This document shows positions 12,716 through 23,523 of a stretch of DNA of 64,000 nt, piece by piece; the first letter of the stretch is position 1, and the number at the start of each line of letters is the position of its first letter. The DNA comes from Pholiota molesta (lineage: Eukaryota > Basidiomycota > Agaricomycetes > Agaricales > Strophariaceae), in assembly GCA_014925825.1 (NCBI GenBank), contig JACGCK010000089.1:1-64000 (forward strand), read 5' to 3'. The translations under genes were made by a program, and so were the position numbers. The notes below the pieces were generated by a model, which had not been told where the DNA came from, made no database searches, and saw only the letters and a program-made list of their open reading frames with translations.

Positions 12716-13688
12716 ATGTCTCCCTCCGCGACCGCCGCGCGCGATGACGCCCCCGTCTCCCCCCCACCGCCCGAGCGGCTGACCAAAGTCCCCCTATGGA
12801 TCCCGATCTCCGCCGTAAGCACCCGCCGCCCTCCTGCCCGCCGCCCCTGTTCACTCACATCTACACTTCCCAGTTCGTCGGCACGAGCCTGGCGCTCGCG
12901 CTCCCCCTGTTCCTGCTGCGCCGCCGCGGCACCTCCCGCCTCGCCCTCAGCAGCCGCACCGCCGCACCCCCACCGCGCCGCGCGCACGCCGGCGCCACCG
13001 TCCCGCCTTCCTCACCCTCCTCGTCGGGAGCAGCATCGTCAACCGCGGCGGATGGAGGGGCGACGAGCCTGCGCGCGGAGATCGAGACGCCGAGCGCCGG
13101 TGAGCTGATGTCCGCCCTCGCGCGCGTGAACGCTGACTCGGGGCTGCTCGCAGCGAAGGCGTTCGGGCTCGCGACGGCGCTCGTCCTCGCGGGCGGCGCG
13201 GGCGCGGCGTGGGCCGTGCGCGCGACGATGGACGTGCACGATGTGAGTGCCACCCTCCTCTCCTCCCCCTCCTCCCTCCCGCTTTCTTCCTTTCCTTTTC
13301 GCGTCTAGTTCGCACGGGCCTAGGGGCACTGACGCTGACGCCTGCGTTGTTAGGTGCGGGAGTTCGGCGAGAAGATGCGCGCCGTGATGGGGCGCGCCGT
13401 GCCGAGTCTGGTCGCGCGCATCCTGCGCCCCCGGCAGCCGACGAGACGCCCCTGCATACCCCTGCTCCTGGGTCGTCGTCGTCGTCATCATCCGAGGCGG
13501 CGGCGGCGGAGGCGGAGGCCTGGTCCTGGGAGCACTCGCAGCGCCGCCTGCAGCGCGCGTACGAGGACGGCGGGTTCGCGCTGTGGGCGCAGGTCGCGCT
13601 GCGCGAGATGGAGCTGGAGGCGGGTGTGGAGAGGGAGAAGCGGGAGCGGCAGTTCCGGGCGGAGGACGCGGAGGGGGGGCGGACGTGA
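12716..13688 (+). CDS. TMEM242-like small membrane protein (one-base frame break)
   Basis: Three exons: 12716..12814, 12874..13242 and 13354..13688. The protein has a first membrane segment (FVGTSLALALPLFLL, about residues 34-48), a low-complexity linker, and a second one (AFGLATALVLAGGAGAAWAV, about 129-148). WAVRATMDVHDVREFGEKMR follows and resembles human TMEM242 around its second helix. TMEM242 is a mitochondrial inner-membrane factor for respiratory-chain and ATP-synthase assembly; this role is inferred. After MGRAVPSLVARIL the frame must shift to reach the helical, charged C-terminus (WSWEHSQRRLQRAYEDGG). Adding one C to the C5 run 13428..13432 does this and gives 267 aa. A 32-nt intron is a poor alternative. 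The gene is very GC-rich. Confidence 0.62.
13428..13432 (+). other. Frame break in a C5 run of the TMEM242-like gene
   Basis: Before the run the frame follows the exon 2 splice; after it the natural C-terminal frame is one base out. One extra C restores a reading frame ending at TGA 13686. Confidence 0.6.
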
Positions 13689-14397
13689 TGGGTGTTTTTG
13701 TGAGTGTGTAGACCTGCGTGCATGGCTCCAGTACCTTTCAAGAAACGTGGTATTCAACCCCAGATACTGTATGTTTAGGGCAGGAAGAGGATGCGCGCTG
13801 TGGGTTATGCGCAGACCTAGTGCCCTAGAAAAAGTCCTTCGGTGTGCCTCCCTTACCTCCAGATTCTATGAATATTGAAATTCTTCCCTCGTCGTGAATA
13901 CCCTGATTCTGAAGTGCTGCTCCTGCACGATATTCCGTGAGCGCATTTCAATTATGCAGGCGATGCTGTTCGCGTTAGGAAGCAATTGCTGGCTGTCCCT
14001 CATCGCGGCGCCTAAATCTGTGGAATATGCTCAAGTGCCGCTTACACGAATTTCCAAGCCCATAGGTTCAAAAAATTATGTTCGTCTGTGGCTGCTCGCG
14101 CTGTCACCAACGAAACAAAAGAGGCTGGATCTCAAGCGACGCCAGCAAGATTCGAATTTGCGCCCGCAAAGAGGCACAGATATAAAGGCTGTAACTAGAC
14201 CACTGGGCGGCTCTGCCTCTGCAGGTTTCCCCTACATTTTATCTGGCTATTTGTCTTGCGTGCAGATAGTCATACGTCCATTGGTTCATCTCTGGATAGA
14301 TGGTTTTGACGAGTGTGCAGATATTCTCTAAGAGGTCCCTCGGCGTGTATGTATTTTATTGCATGATACAACCCAGGGGACTTACAAAAGTGCGATT
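13689..14397. other. Intergenic, with one tRNA-like stretch
   Basis: No protein gene is supported. The only structure noticed is the tRNA-like sequence at 14139..14211. Confidence 0.45.
14139..14211 (-). pseudogene. tRNA-like sequence, probably a relic
   Basis: On the minus strand there is an A-box-like GTGGTCTAGTTA near the 5' end. About 40 nt on there is a T-arm with the standard loop TTCGAAT between GCAAA and CTTGC (four of five pairs). The ends pair five of seven (GCCGCCC with TGGCGTC). The anticodon arm is poor (TACAG/CTGTG around a 9-nt loop). It may be a tRNA pseudogene or the head of a tRNA-derived SINE. Confidence 0.25.
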
Positions 14398-15078
14398 TTA
14401 TTTTGAGAGTCGGATATCACGCTCAATGGTTGCGGCGCCAACGTAGCTCATGAGAGGAGAACGAGCATCACCCAGCATTTCTCTTAAATATTTGTGAGTC
14501 TGCATTTTGGATACTCAATATAGGTCCAATTCGAGCAACAGTTAACCGTGTAAATGGCACTGCTATATTGCCGTTCAACGGAATACTTGAGCGCTCAAGA
14601 TTCACTTCAACAGGGTCTCCAAAGGTAGTCTTCGAGTTCGTAAATTGTAATTTCTTAAGAATATGGGACATATCCATGTTATTTCGTTAACGGGTAAGCC
14701 GCTGCATGTCAGTAATCATTTAATTTAAATTGGTACATAGTTTCATGATTTGCCCACATAGAGACTGAGATTTCTGTGGTAAATCAGAGGCAACGCCTCC
14801 ACGGATCTGTAAGTAATATTGCAAGACCGCGGATGGCCGCTTCTTCTTAAATTCGAGGACAGTTGACTTGAGAGTCAGAAGGTATACCTACGCATGTCAC
14901 GTAGCTCTATATGTACAGTTATGTGCACAGAATTCGGTGGTGATTTTAGAATAGAGCCAGGTGCCGTCAGACAAGACCCATTAGCAATGGCTATCCCACC
15001 TATTGCCATGATCAGAGCGAGAACACGCACCTGTAGGAAGGTCTGCTTGAAGATTGAACGCAGAAGGAAGCTGCTCAT
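14398..15078 (-). CDS. Unrecognised small multi-exon gene or gene remnant
   Basis: I do not recognise the family. From ATG 15078 the minus strand reads MSSFLLRSIFKQTFLQ with a donor-like GTGCGT after it; unspliced, the next residues are hydrophobic (LALIMAIGGIAIA). Further on are protein-like pieces: VLEFKKKRPSAVLQYYLQIRGG (about 14860-14795), DMSHILKKLQFTNS (14677 onward), and a final exon after an AG near 14503 reading KYLREMLGDARSPLMSY, ending at TAA 14398..14400. The last exon contains the 58-nt repeat shared with 12553..12610. Internal joins were not settled. It may be a real small gene or a relic. Confidence 0.35.
14412..14469 (-). repeat. 58-nt repeat, copy 2 (inverted)
   Basis: Reverse complement of 12553..12610 with three mismatches. 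All three change the residue conservatively in the shared frame (His/Arg, Ile/Val, Leu/Ile). Confidence 0.85.
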
Positions 15079-15269
15079 GCTCAGAAATACGACGAATCTG
15101 ATGCTGCGACTCTATCGCTATGAGGGATTGGGCCCAGACTGCTGAATTTTAATGAAAGCTGTGGCATTTGGACTTGACGGTAATGGTTTTGAGGGATAGC
15201 CGGCTAGGTACGGTGGCATGGTGGGATGGGCTTGGCCGCGGACTCGGCGCAAAGCGTGGGATGGAGGAG

Positions 15270-15278
15270 GATATATAT
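15270..15278 (+). promoter_or_regulatory. TATA-like box upstream of the Skn7-like gene
   Basis: ATATATATAG lies about 160 nt before the ATG at 15435. A second TATAAAA occurs at about 15414, but transcription from it would start at or past that ATG, so the first is the better candidate. Confidence 0.35.
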
Positions 15279-15388
15279 AGCAAAGGTCTAGACCGGGGCC
15301 AGAAGGCGAGCGTGGGAAGGCCGAGAATGGGGCGAGGTCTAGGCGGCCGGAAGGACTGGAGCGCTTTTATCGACGAGCGTCGAGTGCC

Positions 15389-15418
15389 ATGGACGCCCCT
15401 CTCCTCTCCATTTTATAA
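15389..15418 (+). promoter_or_regulatory. Nine-codon upstream ORF of the Skn7-like gene
   Basis: ATG in a strong context (GCCATGG) opens a frame of nine codons (MDAPLLSIL) and stops at TAA 15416. This is 16 nt before the main ATG at 15435, whose context (GCCTATGG) is similar but weaker. If the transcript begins upstream, most ribosomes should meet this uORF first. Confidence 0.45.
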
Positions 15419-15434
15419 AAGTTCTGGCCCGCCT

Positions 15435-18400
15435 ATGGACGCTGCCCTGACTCTCGACCATCTCCAATATCCTGACGCCACTGCGCCTACGCGATCGACG
15501 CACACCGCCAACTCCACCGCGCACCTCCAGCACCAGCTCGAGCAGCAGCGCACACTCATCGAGCAGCACCGCCAGCAGCTCGCCACCCTCCTCCCGGCCC
15601 CGAACACGGCGCAGCTACCCTCGCGCGCCCAGCTGCAGCTGCAACAGCAGCAGGCCTACTTCGCTTCGGAGGACCCGAACTCACCGGCGTCCTCGTCTAC
15701 GTCCACGCCCACCTGGCAGTATCCGCGGCCCGCAGCATCCAGCTCGCGCGACGCGCACAACGCCCTCGCGGACATCAGGCAGCAGTACCAGCACTATCAG
15801 AGCGAGCGCCAGGACCAGGAGGTCAAGCGCGAGTTGTTCCTGCCGCCGTCGCAATCGCAGCAGCTACCACCACAGCTTCAGAACGCCATGGCGTACAACG
15901 CCGACAGCAAACGCGCGTCCTCGTCCGGGAGCGACCCCACGCTTCCCCACACCGTTCCCCGCGCAGCGGAGGATCCGATGCCCTCGACGAGCGATTTCGT
16001 CAAGAAACTATACAAGTACGTCATCTTCCTGCCGTTTCATCTCTCACATATCCCTTTCCAAGAGATTTCTTTCTTGTACTTCGTTTGCGAGTCACTCTCC
16101 GCCCCTTCCGTTCAACCTTTAAAATATAACACTCATGGACCCGCTATAGAATGCTCGAAGACCCCTCATTCCAGTCCGTGGTCTGCTGGGGCCCGCTCGG
16201 CGACTGCTTCGTCGTCAAGGACATGAACGAGTTCACGAAAGCGATCCTCCCGCGCATGTTCAAGCACTCCAACTTCGCGAGCTTCGTGCGCCAGCTGAAC
16301 AAATACGACTTCCACAAGGTCAAGAACACGGACGATAACCAGTTCGGCGAACACGTACGTTTTTTCATTCTCCTGTTCCTCGTCTCCGCCTCTCCCCCAC
16401 GTCCCTGACCCAGATCCCCCGTCTTCATTTTATTTCCGCACGCACAGAGCTGGACGTTCCGCCACCCGGACTTCCACGCGGACCGGCGCGACGCGCTCGA
16501 GAACATCAAGCGGAAAGTGCCCGCCGCGCGCAAATACACGCCCGCCGCCGCCGCCGCCGCCGGGCCCTCCACCCTCGCGCCCGCCTCCGCCTCCACCACA
16601 TACCCACCTTCCTCCAGCACCGGCGCGTCATACACGTACCCCTCCTACGGCGCTCCAGGCCCATCCTCCTCGTCCTCTGCCCTCAACAACAACAACCCCA
16701 ACAACAACCCCAGCGGCGGGCAGGGCCGGCGCTCGCCCTCCCCCACGCACGCCCACCTCACCTCGGAGATCGCGCGCCTGAAGGACGAGGGCGACGACCT
16801 GCGCGGGCGCATCCGCGCGCTGGAAAGGAACTACGAGAGCGTGCTGGTGGAGCTGGTGGGGTTCCAAAGGGGGATGGCGCAGCAGGACGGGCTGCTGCAG
16901 AGTTTGGTGGGGTGGTTTTTGGAGGGAGGTGAGTAGTTTTTTTGTTGTTTTGTTGTTGGGTTTTTTTTTGTTGGGCAAACGTGTGGTTTTGGCGGCTTTT
17001 TTGGGAGGGGATGTGTGGCTGGCTGCCGTCGTGATTTTTTTTTTGGTTTCTTTGTCTTTTTGTTTGATGCTGGCGATCTTTGTTTCTTCCTTTTCACGCT
17101 TTTCGCGATTTGTTCGTTGGTTCCTTCGCGCATATCCTGATTCCACTTTTTTTTCTTCTTTGTATACATACACGCCTTTTAAATTCGTCCCCTTCGTATA
17201 TGCACGCAGCTGCCTGCATATACATTGTTCGTATAGTCTCAATAGTGTAGCGATGCGACTGTATGACACCATCTTCTATCTATTCCCTCAATCGCATCAC
17301 ACCCTCGTCTCGATTGGCTCTGCACATATATTCACGTTTTGGCTTGGCCTTTATTTCCATAGGATAGATTTCGTCTGCACATCCGTCTGCCGTGCTTTGG
17401 TGCGGTTCGACAGATCACAGTTCTTGCTTTGTGCGTCGTGGTTTCGAAGATTGTCATATTTTCTATTCTACATTTTTTTTTGGACTATGTACCTATGCTG
17501 CTTTGCGGTATCCCTTGTTGCCTTTTTTTTTCCTACCTCTTGTTTAGTTTACCCCAGCTTTTCTTTTCTGCGGTATCCCTTGTTGCTTTTTCTCCTACCT
17601 CTTGTTTAGTTTACCCCAGCTTCTTATTTCTCTGACGTGCAGCCGTTGGCAGGCCACCCATCTTCCATTCCGCTCCCTCATTTCCATCCCCCAATGCAGT
17701 GGCCCCAAAACCTTGGGGCCCGCATCTCCCTTTCTTTCCCTCTTTCTTCTCCGCTTACCTTTCTATGCTCCAAGAGAAACACCGTACTGACGCATCCTCC
17801 CCCATTTCTTTTTTAACATCCCCCACTCCTCCTTTTCTACCTTTCCCCGCGCCGCATGCCCCGTCTCGCCCCGGTCTCGCCTCCATCTGCGATGCGCGGT
17901 CTGGGCCCGTCCTCGGCTGATCGACGCGCTCTCGATCGCCTGGAACACTCCGGGCTTGATGATCGACTGACCTGGGCGCGCGTCCGCTTGTGTGTTTCAC
18001 ACCCCGTTCCGACGTGATATGACGTCGACGTTGCGTTTTTCCCAACCGTTATTTCTCTCACATCGGTAGGGCGGCCGCCGAGGCTAGGCAGTGGGCCCAG
18101 TACCGGGTCGCCGGCGGGGCACAACCAGAATACGCCGCGGCAGCAGCCTGTGCAAGAGCAGTCGCAGCAGCAGCAGCAGCAGCAGGAAGGCGCGAGTGGG
18201 TCCGCGCACCAGAAGCTCAGGCAGAAGCTGCAGCAGCTGCAGGCGGAGAGCCGCGCGCGCGGCGTGGGCGGCGGGGGTGCGCTCTACCCCCCGCTCGCGC
18301 CGCCCTCGCTCTCCGACCCCGGGCTGTTCCTCCCGCCGCAGGCCGTGCAGCGCATGCTCGGTTCCAGTGCGGGTGCGGGCGCGAATGGGGGTGTGGGTGT

Positions 18401-20428
18401 GGGTGGGGCGGGTAATGATCTCGGGCGCGCGACGCTGATGCAGATGAGCGAGCTGAGCCGGCGCGGGACGATGGCGTGGGCCGGGATGGACGTGGGCGGC
18501 GCGCAGGGCGGGTTTGACGCTCCTGGCGCGGGCAGCACCAGCGCTGCGCCGCAGTCCCGCACGGAGCAGCTCGCGCAGATCCGGGACTACTACCAGCAGC
18601 GCCAGACCGCGTCGTCCACGTCCTCGTCTGCTGCGGCGGCAGCGGCGTCGTCTGCGTCCGCGCCGCCGACGCACGGCCGCACGGGCTTCAGCGAGAGCCG
18701 CGCGCGCGAGATGCCCCCCTCGGCGGGGCGACGCCGGTGTCGATGGAGATGGACATCGGCGGCGGCGGCGGCGCGATGGACGAGGAGCGCGGGCGGCGGC
18801 AGCAGCGGCGGAGCAGCGACACCCTGGCCGCGCACGGCGCGCTCGCGGACGCGCAGCAGTCGCCCGCGCTCGCGTATTCCACCGCATCGCCGTGGGCGAC
18901 GACGACCCCTCAGTTTGATGCGTTTTCGCCGCAGGCGCAGACGCTCGGGCCGTACCCCGCGCCGCCGTCGGAGGGCGAGCTGATGACGCACGAGGGGCTG
19001 CAGGTGTACACCGTCGGCCACCTGCTCCCGCGGAACACGTACGTCGAGGACGCGCAGGGCAACTGGAGCTTCGACCCCGGCGCCCTCACGCCTCCCGACA
19101 GCGGGCTCCGGATGGCCGGCCGCGAGCAGCCGGGCGCGGGCCAGGGCTACGGCGGCGGTGACGAGGAGGGCGACGCGGGCGAGGAGGTGGTGCGCCCGAC
19201 GCCGTCCGCGCCGCTCGGTGGGGCGTCGTCGTCCTCGGCGACGGCGCAAGCGCACACCTCGCCGGAGCTCTCGGCATCGACGCCGGGCGTGGCGTCCGCG
19301 AGCGGTCCGAGCGGCGCGACGCAGCAGAAGCTGCGCGTGCGGCGCTCGACGTTCGTGCCCGGGTGGGCGGTGCCGCCGCGGGTGCTGCTCGTCGACGACG
19401 ATGCGGTGAGCCGGCGGCTCAGCTCCAAGTTCCTGAAGGTGTTTGGGTGCACGACGGACGTCGCGGTGGATGGCATTGGCGCTGTGAACAAGATGAACCT
19501 GGAAAAGTACGATTTAGTGCTGATGGTATGTGGTCGAGCTATATTATGTTCCTAAACACTCTCTAACGTTCTTTACAGGATATTGTTATGCCTAAATTAG
19601 ATGGTGTCTCAGCGACGAATCTTATTCGCAAATTCGATCAGGGCACGCCTATTATCTCTATGACAAGTAATTCAAAGCCCAATGAGATCATGACGTATTA
19701 TTCTTCTGGTGTGTTTGTCTTTTCGGATATCCATTGAGGGTGTGAGCGCTAATATCTTATGTTATGAATAGGGATGAACGATATTTTACCCAAGCCGTTT
19801 ACCAAGGAAGGACTGTTAGATATGCTTGAGGTCAGTTTCCTTACTTTCCTCTGAGATGACACATGCTGACGACCAAGCATAGAAACATCTCATGCATCTC
19901 AAGGTAATCCAACAGATGTCCAAACTCTCCCGCAACATCGGCATTCCGCCGCTCTCCGATGCCAACTTCGAACAAGCGCTGACCCAGGGCGCAAACAACC
20001 TCCTCATGATGCCCCCACCCGCCTCCTCCGCGGCCTCCTCGCCCATGAACGCCCTCGTCGCGTCCTCGTCCTCGCCGTCCTCGTCCGCCAATCCCAATGT
20101 GCCGTCAAACGCGCCGTCTCCGTTCAACTTCCAGTTTTTGGGGGACGGCGCGGGCGGAGAGGGCGGCGACGGGATGGGCATGAGCGCGATGGGGCGGATG
20201 AACCCGCTCGCGGGGATGGGCCTCACGGACGAGCAGTACGGCGTCATCCTGCAGAACATCGTCAATGGGGACGGGTTCGCGGGGATGATGGATGGGCTCG
20301 ACGCGGCGGGCGTAGCGGGTGTCGGTGTTGGTGTTGGAGGGATGGATGCTGGAGAGAAGAGGGCGCGGTTGGACGAGGTGGAGGATAAGAGGGGGGTAAA
20401 ACGGAGCCGGTTTGAAGTTGTCGAGTAA
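15435..20428 (+). CDS. Skn7/Prr1-type HSF-domain response regulator
   Basis: Seven exons: 15435..16015, 16150..16354, 16448..16928, 18070..19525, 19579..19708, 19772..19830 and 19883..20428. With one base added at 18714..18719 the sum is 3,459 nt (1,152 aa). Order: a Gln/Ser/Pro-rich N-terminus; an HSF-type DNA-binding domain at about 186-290 (FKHSNFASFVRQLNKYDFHK); a predicted coiled coil (SEIARLKDEGDDLRGRIRAL); a long Q- and A-rich linker; and a receiver domain at about 858-970. The receiver has the acidic pocket LVDDD, phospho-acceptor Asp at about 909 in LMDIVMP, the Thr of ISMTSN and Lys of LPKPF, so it looks competent. Skn7 takes phosphate from the Ypd1 phosphorelay and drives osmotic and oxidative stress genes. 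The low-complexity tail is unusually long. Confidence 0.9.
16929..18069 (+). other. 1,141-nt intron inside the Skn7-like gene
   Basis: Donor GTGAGT at 16929 and acceptor GGTAG at 18067..18069 join WFLEGG to GRPPRLGSGPSTG in phase. It is about twenty times longer than most introns here, strongly T-rich in its first 700 nt, and lies between the DNA-binding and receiver halves. An open frame in it (16929..17609) is a product of T-richness. Confidence 0.7.
17505..17633 (+). repeat. Two-copy tandem repeat (about 65 nt) in the long intron
   Basis: Both copies begin GCGGTATCCCTTGTTGC and contain CTCTTGTTTAGTTTACCCC; copies start at 17505 and 17570 and differ mainly in T-run length. Confidence 0.85.
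18714..18719 (+). other. Frame break in a C6 run of the Skn7-like gene
   Basis: The frame before ends ESRAREMPP and the frame after continues GGATPVSMEMDIGG. One extra C in ATGCCCCCCTCGG joins them and makes the whole spliced CDS divisible by three. Confidence 0.75.
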
Positions 20429-21100
20429 GGTGGATGTTTTAAATTTTCTCTCTTCTTTTTTTTCGGTTTTTGGCTTTCTTTCGTTTCGGTTCGCCTGCAT
20501 ACCATTGGACTGTCATATATTGTTACCCGCTGACTTAGACTTGCTTCCGTGCGCTCTGTCGCACGCTATCCATGCATCCCACCTCATCATCATTTTCGTT
20601 ATCCACCTCAATGTTCAACGCATCTTTTTTGCTCACGTTCAACAAAGCCCGCATGTAGGCCCTCCTATCCCCTCTTCATCTGTTGTATGCTTCATACGAC
20701 CCCCCGCTCTCCCGTAGCTAGCACATTTTGCAATTGGCCTCTTCTGAATCATATATGTGTACAATGGCCGATACTTATTCTACTTTACTTTATCTTATCT
20801 GTATTTGTGTACTACATACTTGGCATTCCAAGGAATAGATTTCGTTTCAATCGGAGAAAAGTATGGATTCAGATTCAATCTGCCAGGTAAATATCTACGA
20901 TTCCACCATGCTGGATCTTGTTAGTTGTCGACCACGTAGCTTTTCTGTTGAAGGCTAAATTTAAAAATAAGTGTGACGTCAGATACTGAGTACTGTGACG
21001 GTGCTCCATTCAACCGTATCATCGTAACCTTCATCCATCGATGGAGCATGTAATGCTATAAAGTCCTTTCTCCTCTGCTCAAGGCCACATACACCTTACA
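20429..21100. other. Intergenic: T-rich 3' region, then promoter of the DUF4112 gene
   Basis: No gene is seen. The first 50 nt after the stop are T-rich. A TATAAAG box stands at 21057..21063, about 40 nt before the next ATG. Confidence 0.5.
21057..21063 (+). promoter_or_regulatory. TATA box of the DUF4112 gene
   Basis: TATAAAG lies 38 nt before ATG 21101, implying a very short 5' leader. Confidence 0.4.
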
Positions 21101-22111
21101 ATGAACACCGTTCTCAACAAAGCCGGGAAGAAGCTCTTTGAAAAGAACCTCGAACAATACGCACCTGCCGACCCATTGTACGAGTACTACACAGACGCAC
21201 GAGGAAAGCAGAAACGGCGCAAGGTCCGTTTGGTACCCTCTTTGCGCAGTCTAATATTCAGCTCTCCCTCTTCACCAGCGTGAGCTCCCACCAGGCCTAT
21301 CCAAACGGGATGCCCGCATCCTGCGCTCCGTCAAAAAACGCGCGCACTACCTCGACAAGGGCTTCAGCCTCTGCGGCCTGCGCTTCGGGTGGACCTTCTT
21401 CATCGGGCTCATCCCCATCGCCGGCGACGCCGCGGACCTGGTGCTCAACTACGTCCTCGTCGTGCGCCCCGCGCAGCGCGCCGACATCCCCCCGTGGCTC
21501 CTCCGCCGCATGCTGCTGAACAACGCGGTCAGCGCGGGGTCGGGCTCGTCCCGTTCGCGGGCGACGTCGTGCTCGCGATGTTCAAGGCGAATTCGCGCAA
21601 TGTCGCGCTGCTGGAGGAGTTCCTAAGGATCCGGGGGGAGGAGTTCATCAAGATGAGCGGCGGGACGGAGCATCCTGAGGACCGGAAGACCAAGACCGGG
21701 ATTTCGGGCTGGTTTGGAGGGGGGAAGAAGAAGAAGGCGGGTGCGCCGGCCTCTGCGGACACGGACGCGATACCCGCTGCCGATATCGAGCAAGTGAAGC
21801 CCGGCGCAGGCATGAGTGGGGACGAGGTGCACAAGATGATCCCACCACACGACGCGGTCCCTCCTGTCACCACCGCGTCATTGGCACCACCGGCCCCTGC
21901 TGGGGGCAGATCGGCACCTGGAACCAGATCCGCGTCGCCTTCTGGAAAGACATCACCGCACTCGGGAGCGTCGAGCTTCAGTTTCAAGTTTGGGCGCAAG
22001 AAGAATGCCAATTCGAATGCGGCTCCCGGCGCTACACTCCAGGACGATGCGAGAGGGAGGTTCGTGGAGAATATGGAATCTGCGTCTCCGTCTCCGGCTG
22101 CAGGCAAGTGA
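21101..22111 (+). CDS. DUF4112 membrane protein (one-base frame break)
   Basis: Two exons, 21101..21223 and 21279..22111. The N-terminus (NLEQYAPADPLYEYYTDARG) and core (LDKGFSLCGLRFGWTFFIGLIPIAGDAADLVLNY, then GLVPFAGDVVLAMFKANSRN) are typical of DUF4112 proteins. The two hydrophobic GLIPIAGD/GLVPFAGD hairpins are probably membrane segments; the function is unknown. The frame breaks between NNAVSAG and GLVPFAGD. Adding one G to the G4 run 21536..21539 restores it and gives 318 aa. The C-terminal 170 residues are Ser/Pro/Lys-rich, with KKKK and SFSFKFGRKK patches, and look disordered. Confidence 0.78.
21536..21539 (+). other. Frame break in a G4 run of the DUF4112 gene
   Basis: GCGCGGGGTCGGGCTC needs one more G to read SAGVGLVPFAGD. 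The break falls inside the conserved core, so a functional gene with a missing base is the simplest reading. Confidence 0.75.
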
Positions 22112-23523
22112 ACGACAGTTCAAATATACCATAGAGGCATTTCCCTCAGGACATTTACTTTTGGAATGTAGTACATCTTCTCGTTCTATCTCTCCCGACT
22201 CTCTACTACGACCATTGACTCGCGAGATGATTCACCATATTATATACCCTAATCGCTGACATTTGACGTACCTAGCACCATACTGTAATTCTTCATACTT
22301 TTGCGAGCGATTAATGCATTCCATTATACCGCTACATCCAATGGATTGCTTTAATCAAGTAGTTTTAATCATTTTTATATACTCACTTGCAATGATCAAA
22401 TGTCGTGACTAGATTGCACTGAGCAGATAAGGTAGAGTGCAAGTACTAGAGAGTATATCATATTCACAAATCACATCCCGGTGTGAAGAGACACTTGTTA
22501 CGAGGTTTATTGCTGTTCGTAGTTGATATATTTTAAGCGTCCAGATAAAAGGTTGATATTATGCAGTCCAGCTTCTTGGTCTTGGCGAGTCTGAATGCTA
22601 CTTATAGTCATTTTTGTGTGGCACGGTAATCAGGCTGAGCAAAAGCAAATCAAAATCTACCTGGTAACCCACGCTGAAACGCATCGCACTTCTCATGGTT
22701 TCGGACCAGCTTTTTAACTGCCCCAAATTCGGATGGAAACCTCCCAGCCTACTACATAATGCACTCTTTTATAAGGTAAGTAAGATTGGTAGCATGGCTG
22801 CCGTAGTGGCCGATATAGTGGACGAACGAACCAAAACTCCTTACTTGATCTGGAGTCTGCATTCGTCTGCGCTTTGTAGAAATTAGAACTATTATCCGTA
22901 CCCAATATTAGCGTCTATGTATTTCGACCCACTGGAACACACACTCACACACAGTATTCCATTCGCGCATCTCAACCAATGACAACCATTCAGTTTCGGC
23001 AATAGAGTATATTTTGGGCATTGGTACACGAGGAGGCTTCTCACAATAGGGTCAACTATAACGCAGAGGACCAACGGCGATGGTTGGCTGCAGCGTTTGG
23101 GAACGCGCCCAGTTCTCAACATCACATTATTCCGCAATTCCACCTGTACCGGCAAGTCGAAATAGGGAAACAAGTGAGCTTTGCGTCTCGGCATAATATC
23201 ATGGGTGAGGAAATCATCGGTGCTCCAGTGCAACCGGTCCCCGGAGTCGTTTCTTCTATCAGGTGTGAGGCCGTCGGCAGGATGGTTCAAAGGCTGATGT
23301 AGAGAGTCGTCAGAAGACCAGTGCAGATAGAAAAGTTCCATTAGGGTTTTATGCCACCCAGTGTCATATGCAACACATTGTCGCGCTTCATTCCCGGTGC
23401 CGACCTGTTCCTACTGCAGATAAAAAGACAAAGAACATACGAGGCGACATACTAGAACTCGCCTTCCGTCCATAGATACAGAGCTTTGAGATACACCGAC
23501 GAAGCAACGACAAGCGCACCCCA
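22112..23523. other. Intergenic, AT-rich
   Basis: No supported gene, repeat or RNA. A 149-codon minus-strand open frame at 22892..23341 has no recognisable motif and is not called. Confidence 0.45.

Noticed and set aside
13413..13445. A 32-nt GT-AG intron as an alternative to the missing C in the TMEM242-like gene
   Set aside because: Shorter than any intron seen here and lacks a branch-site-like stretch; a one-base homopolymer error fits the pattern seen in other genes better.
12947..13741. 264-codon minus-strand open frame, Arg/Ser-rich
   Set aside because: Shadow of the GC-rich TMEM242-like gene, whose splice sites and membrane segments support the plus strand.
16929..17609. 226-codon plus-strand open frame rich in Phe, Leu and Ser
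   Set aside because: It begins at the GT of a splice donor, lies wholly in the T-rich long intron, and its composition comes from T-runs; no ATG start or motif supports a gene.
18084..18887. 267-codon minus-strand open frame, Arg/Ala-rich
   Set aside because: Shadow of the Skn7-like linker exon.
22892..23341. 149-codon minus-strand open frame
   Set aside because: No recognisable domain, odd composition rich in Cys and His, and no splice context; probably chance.
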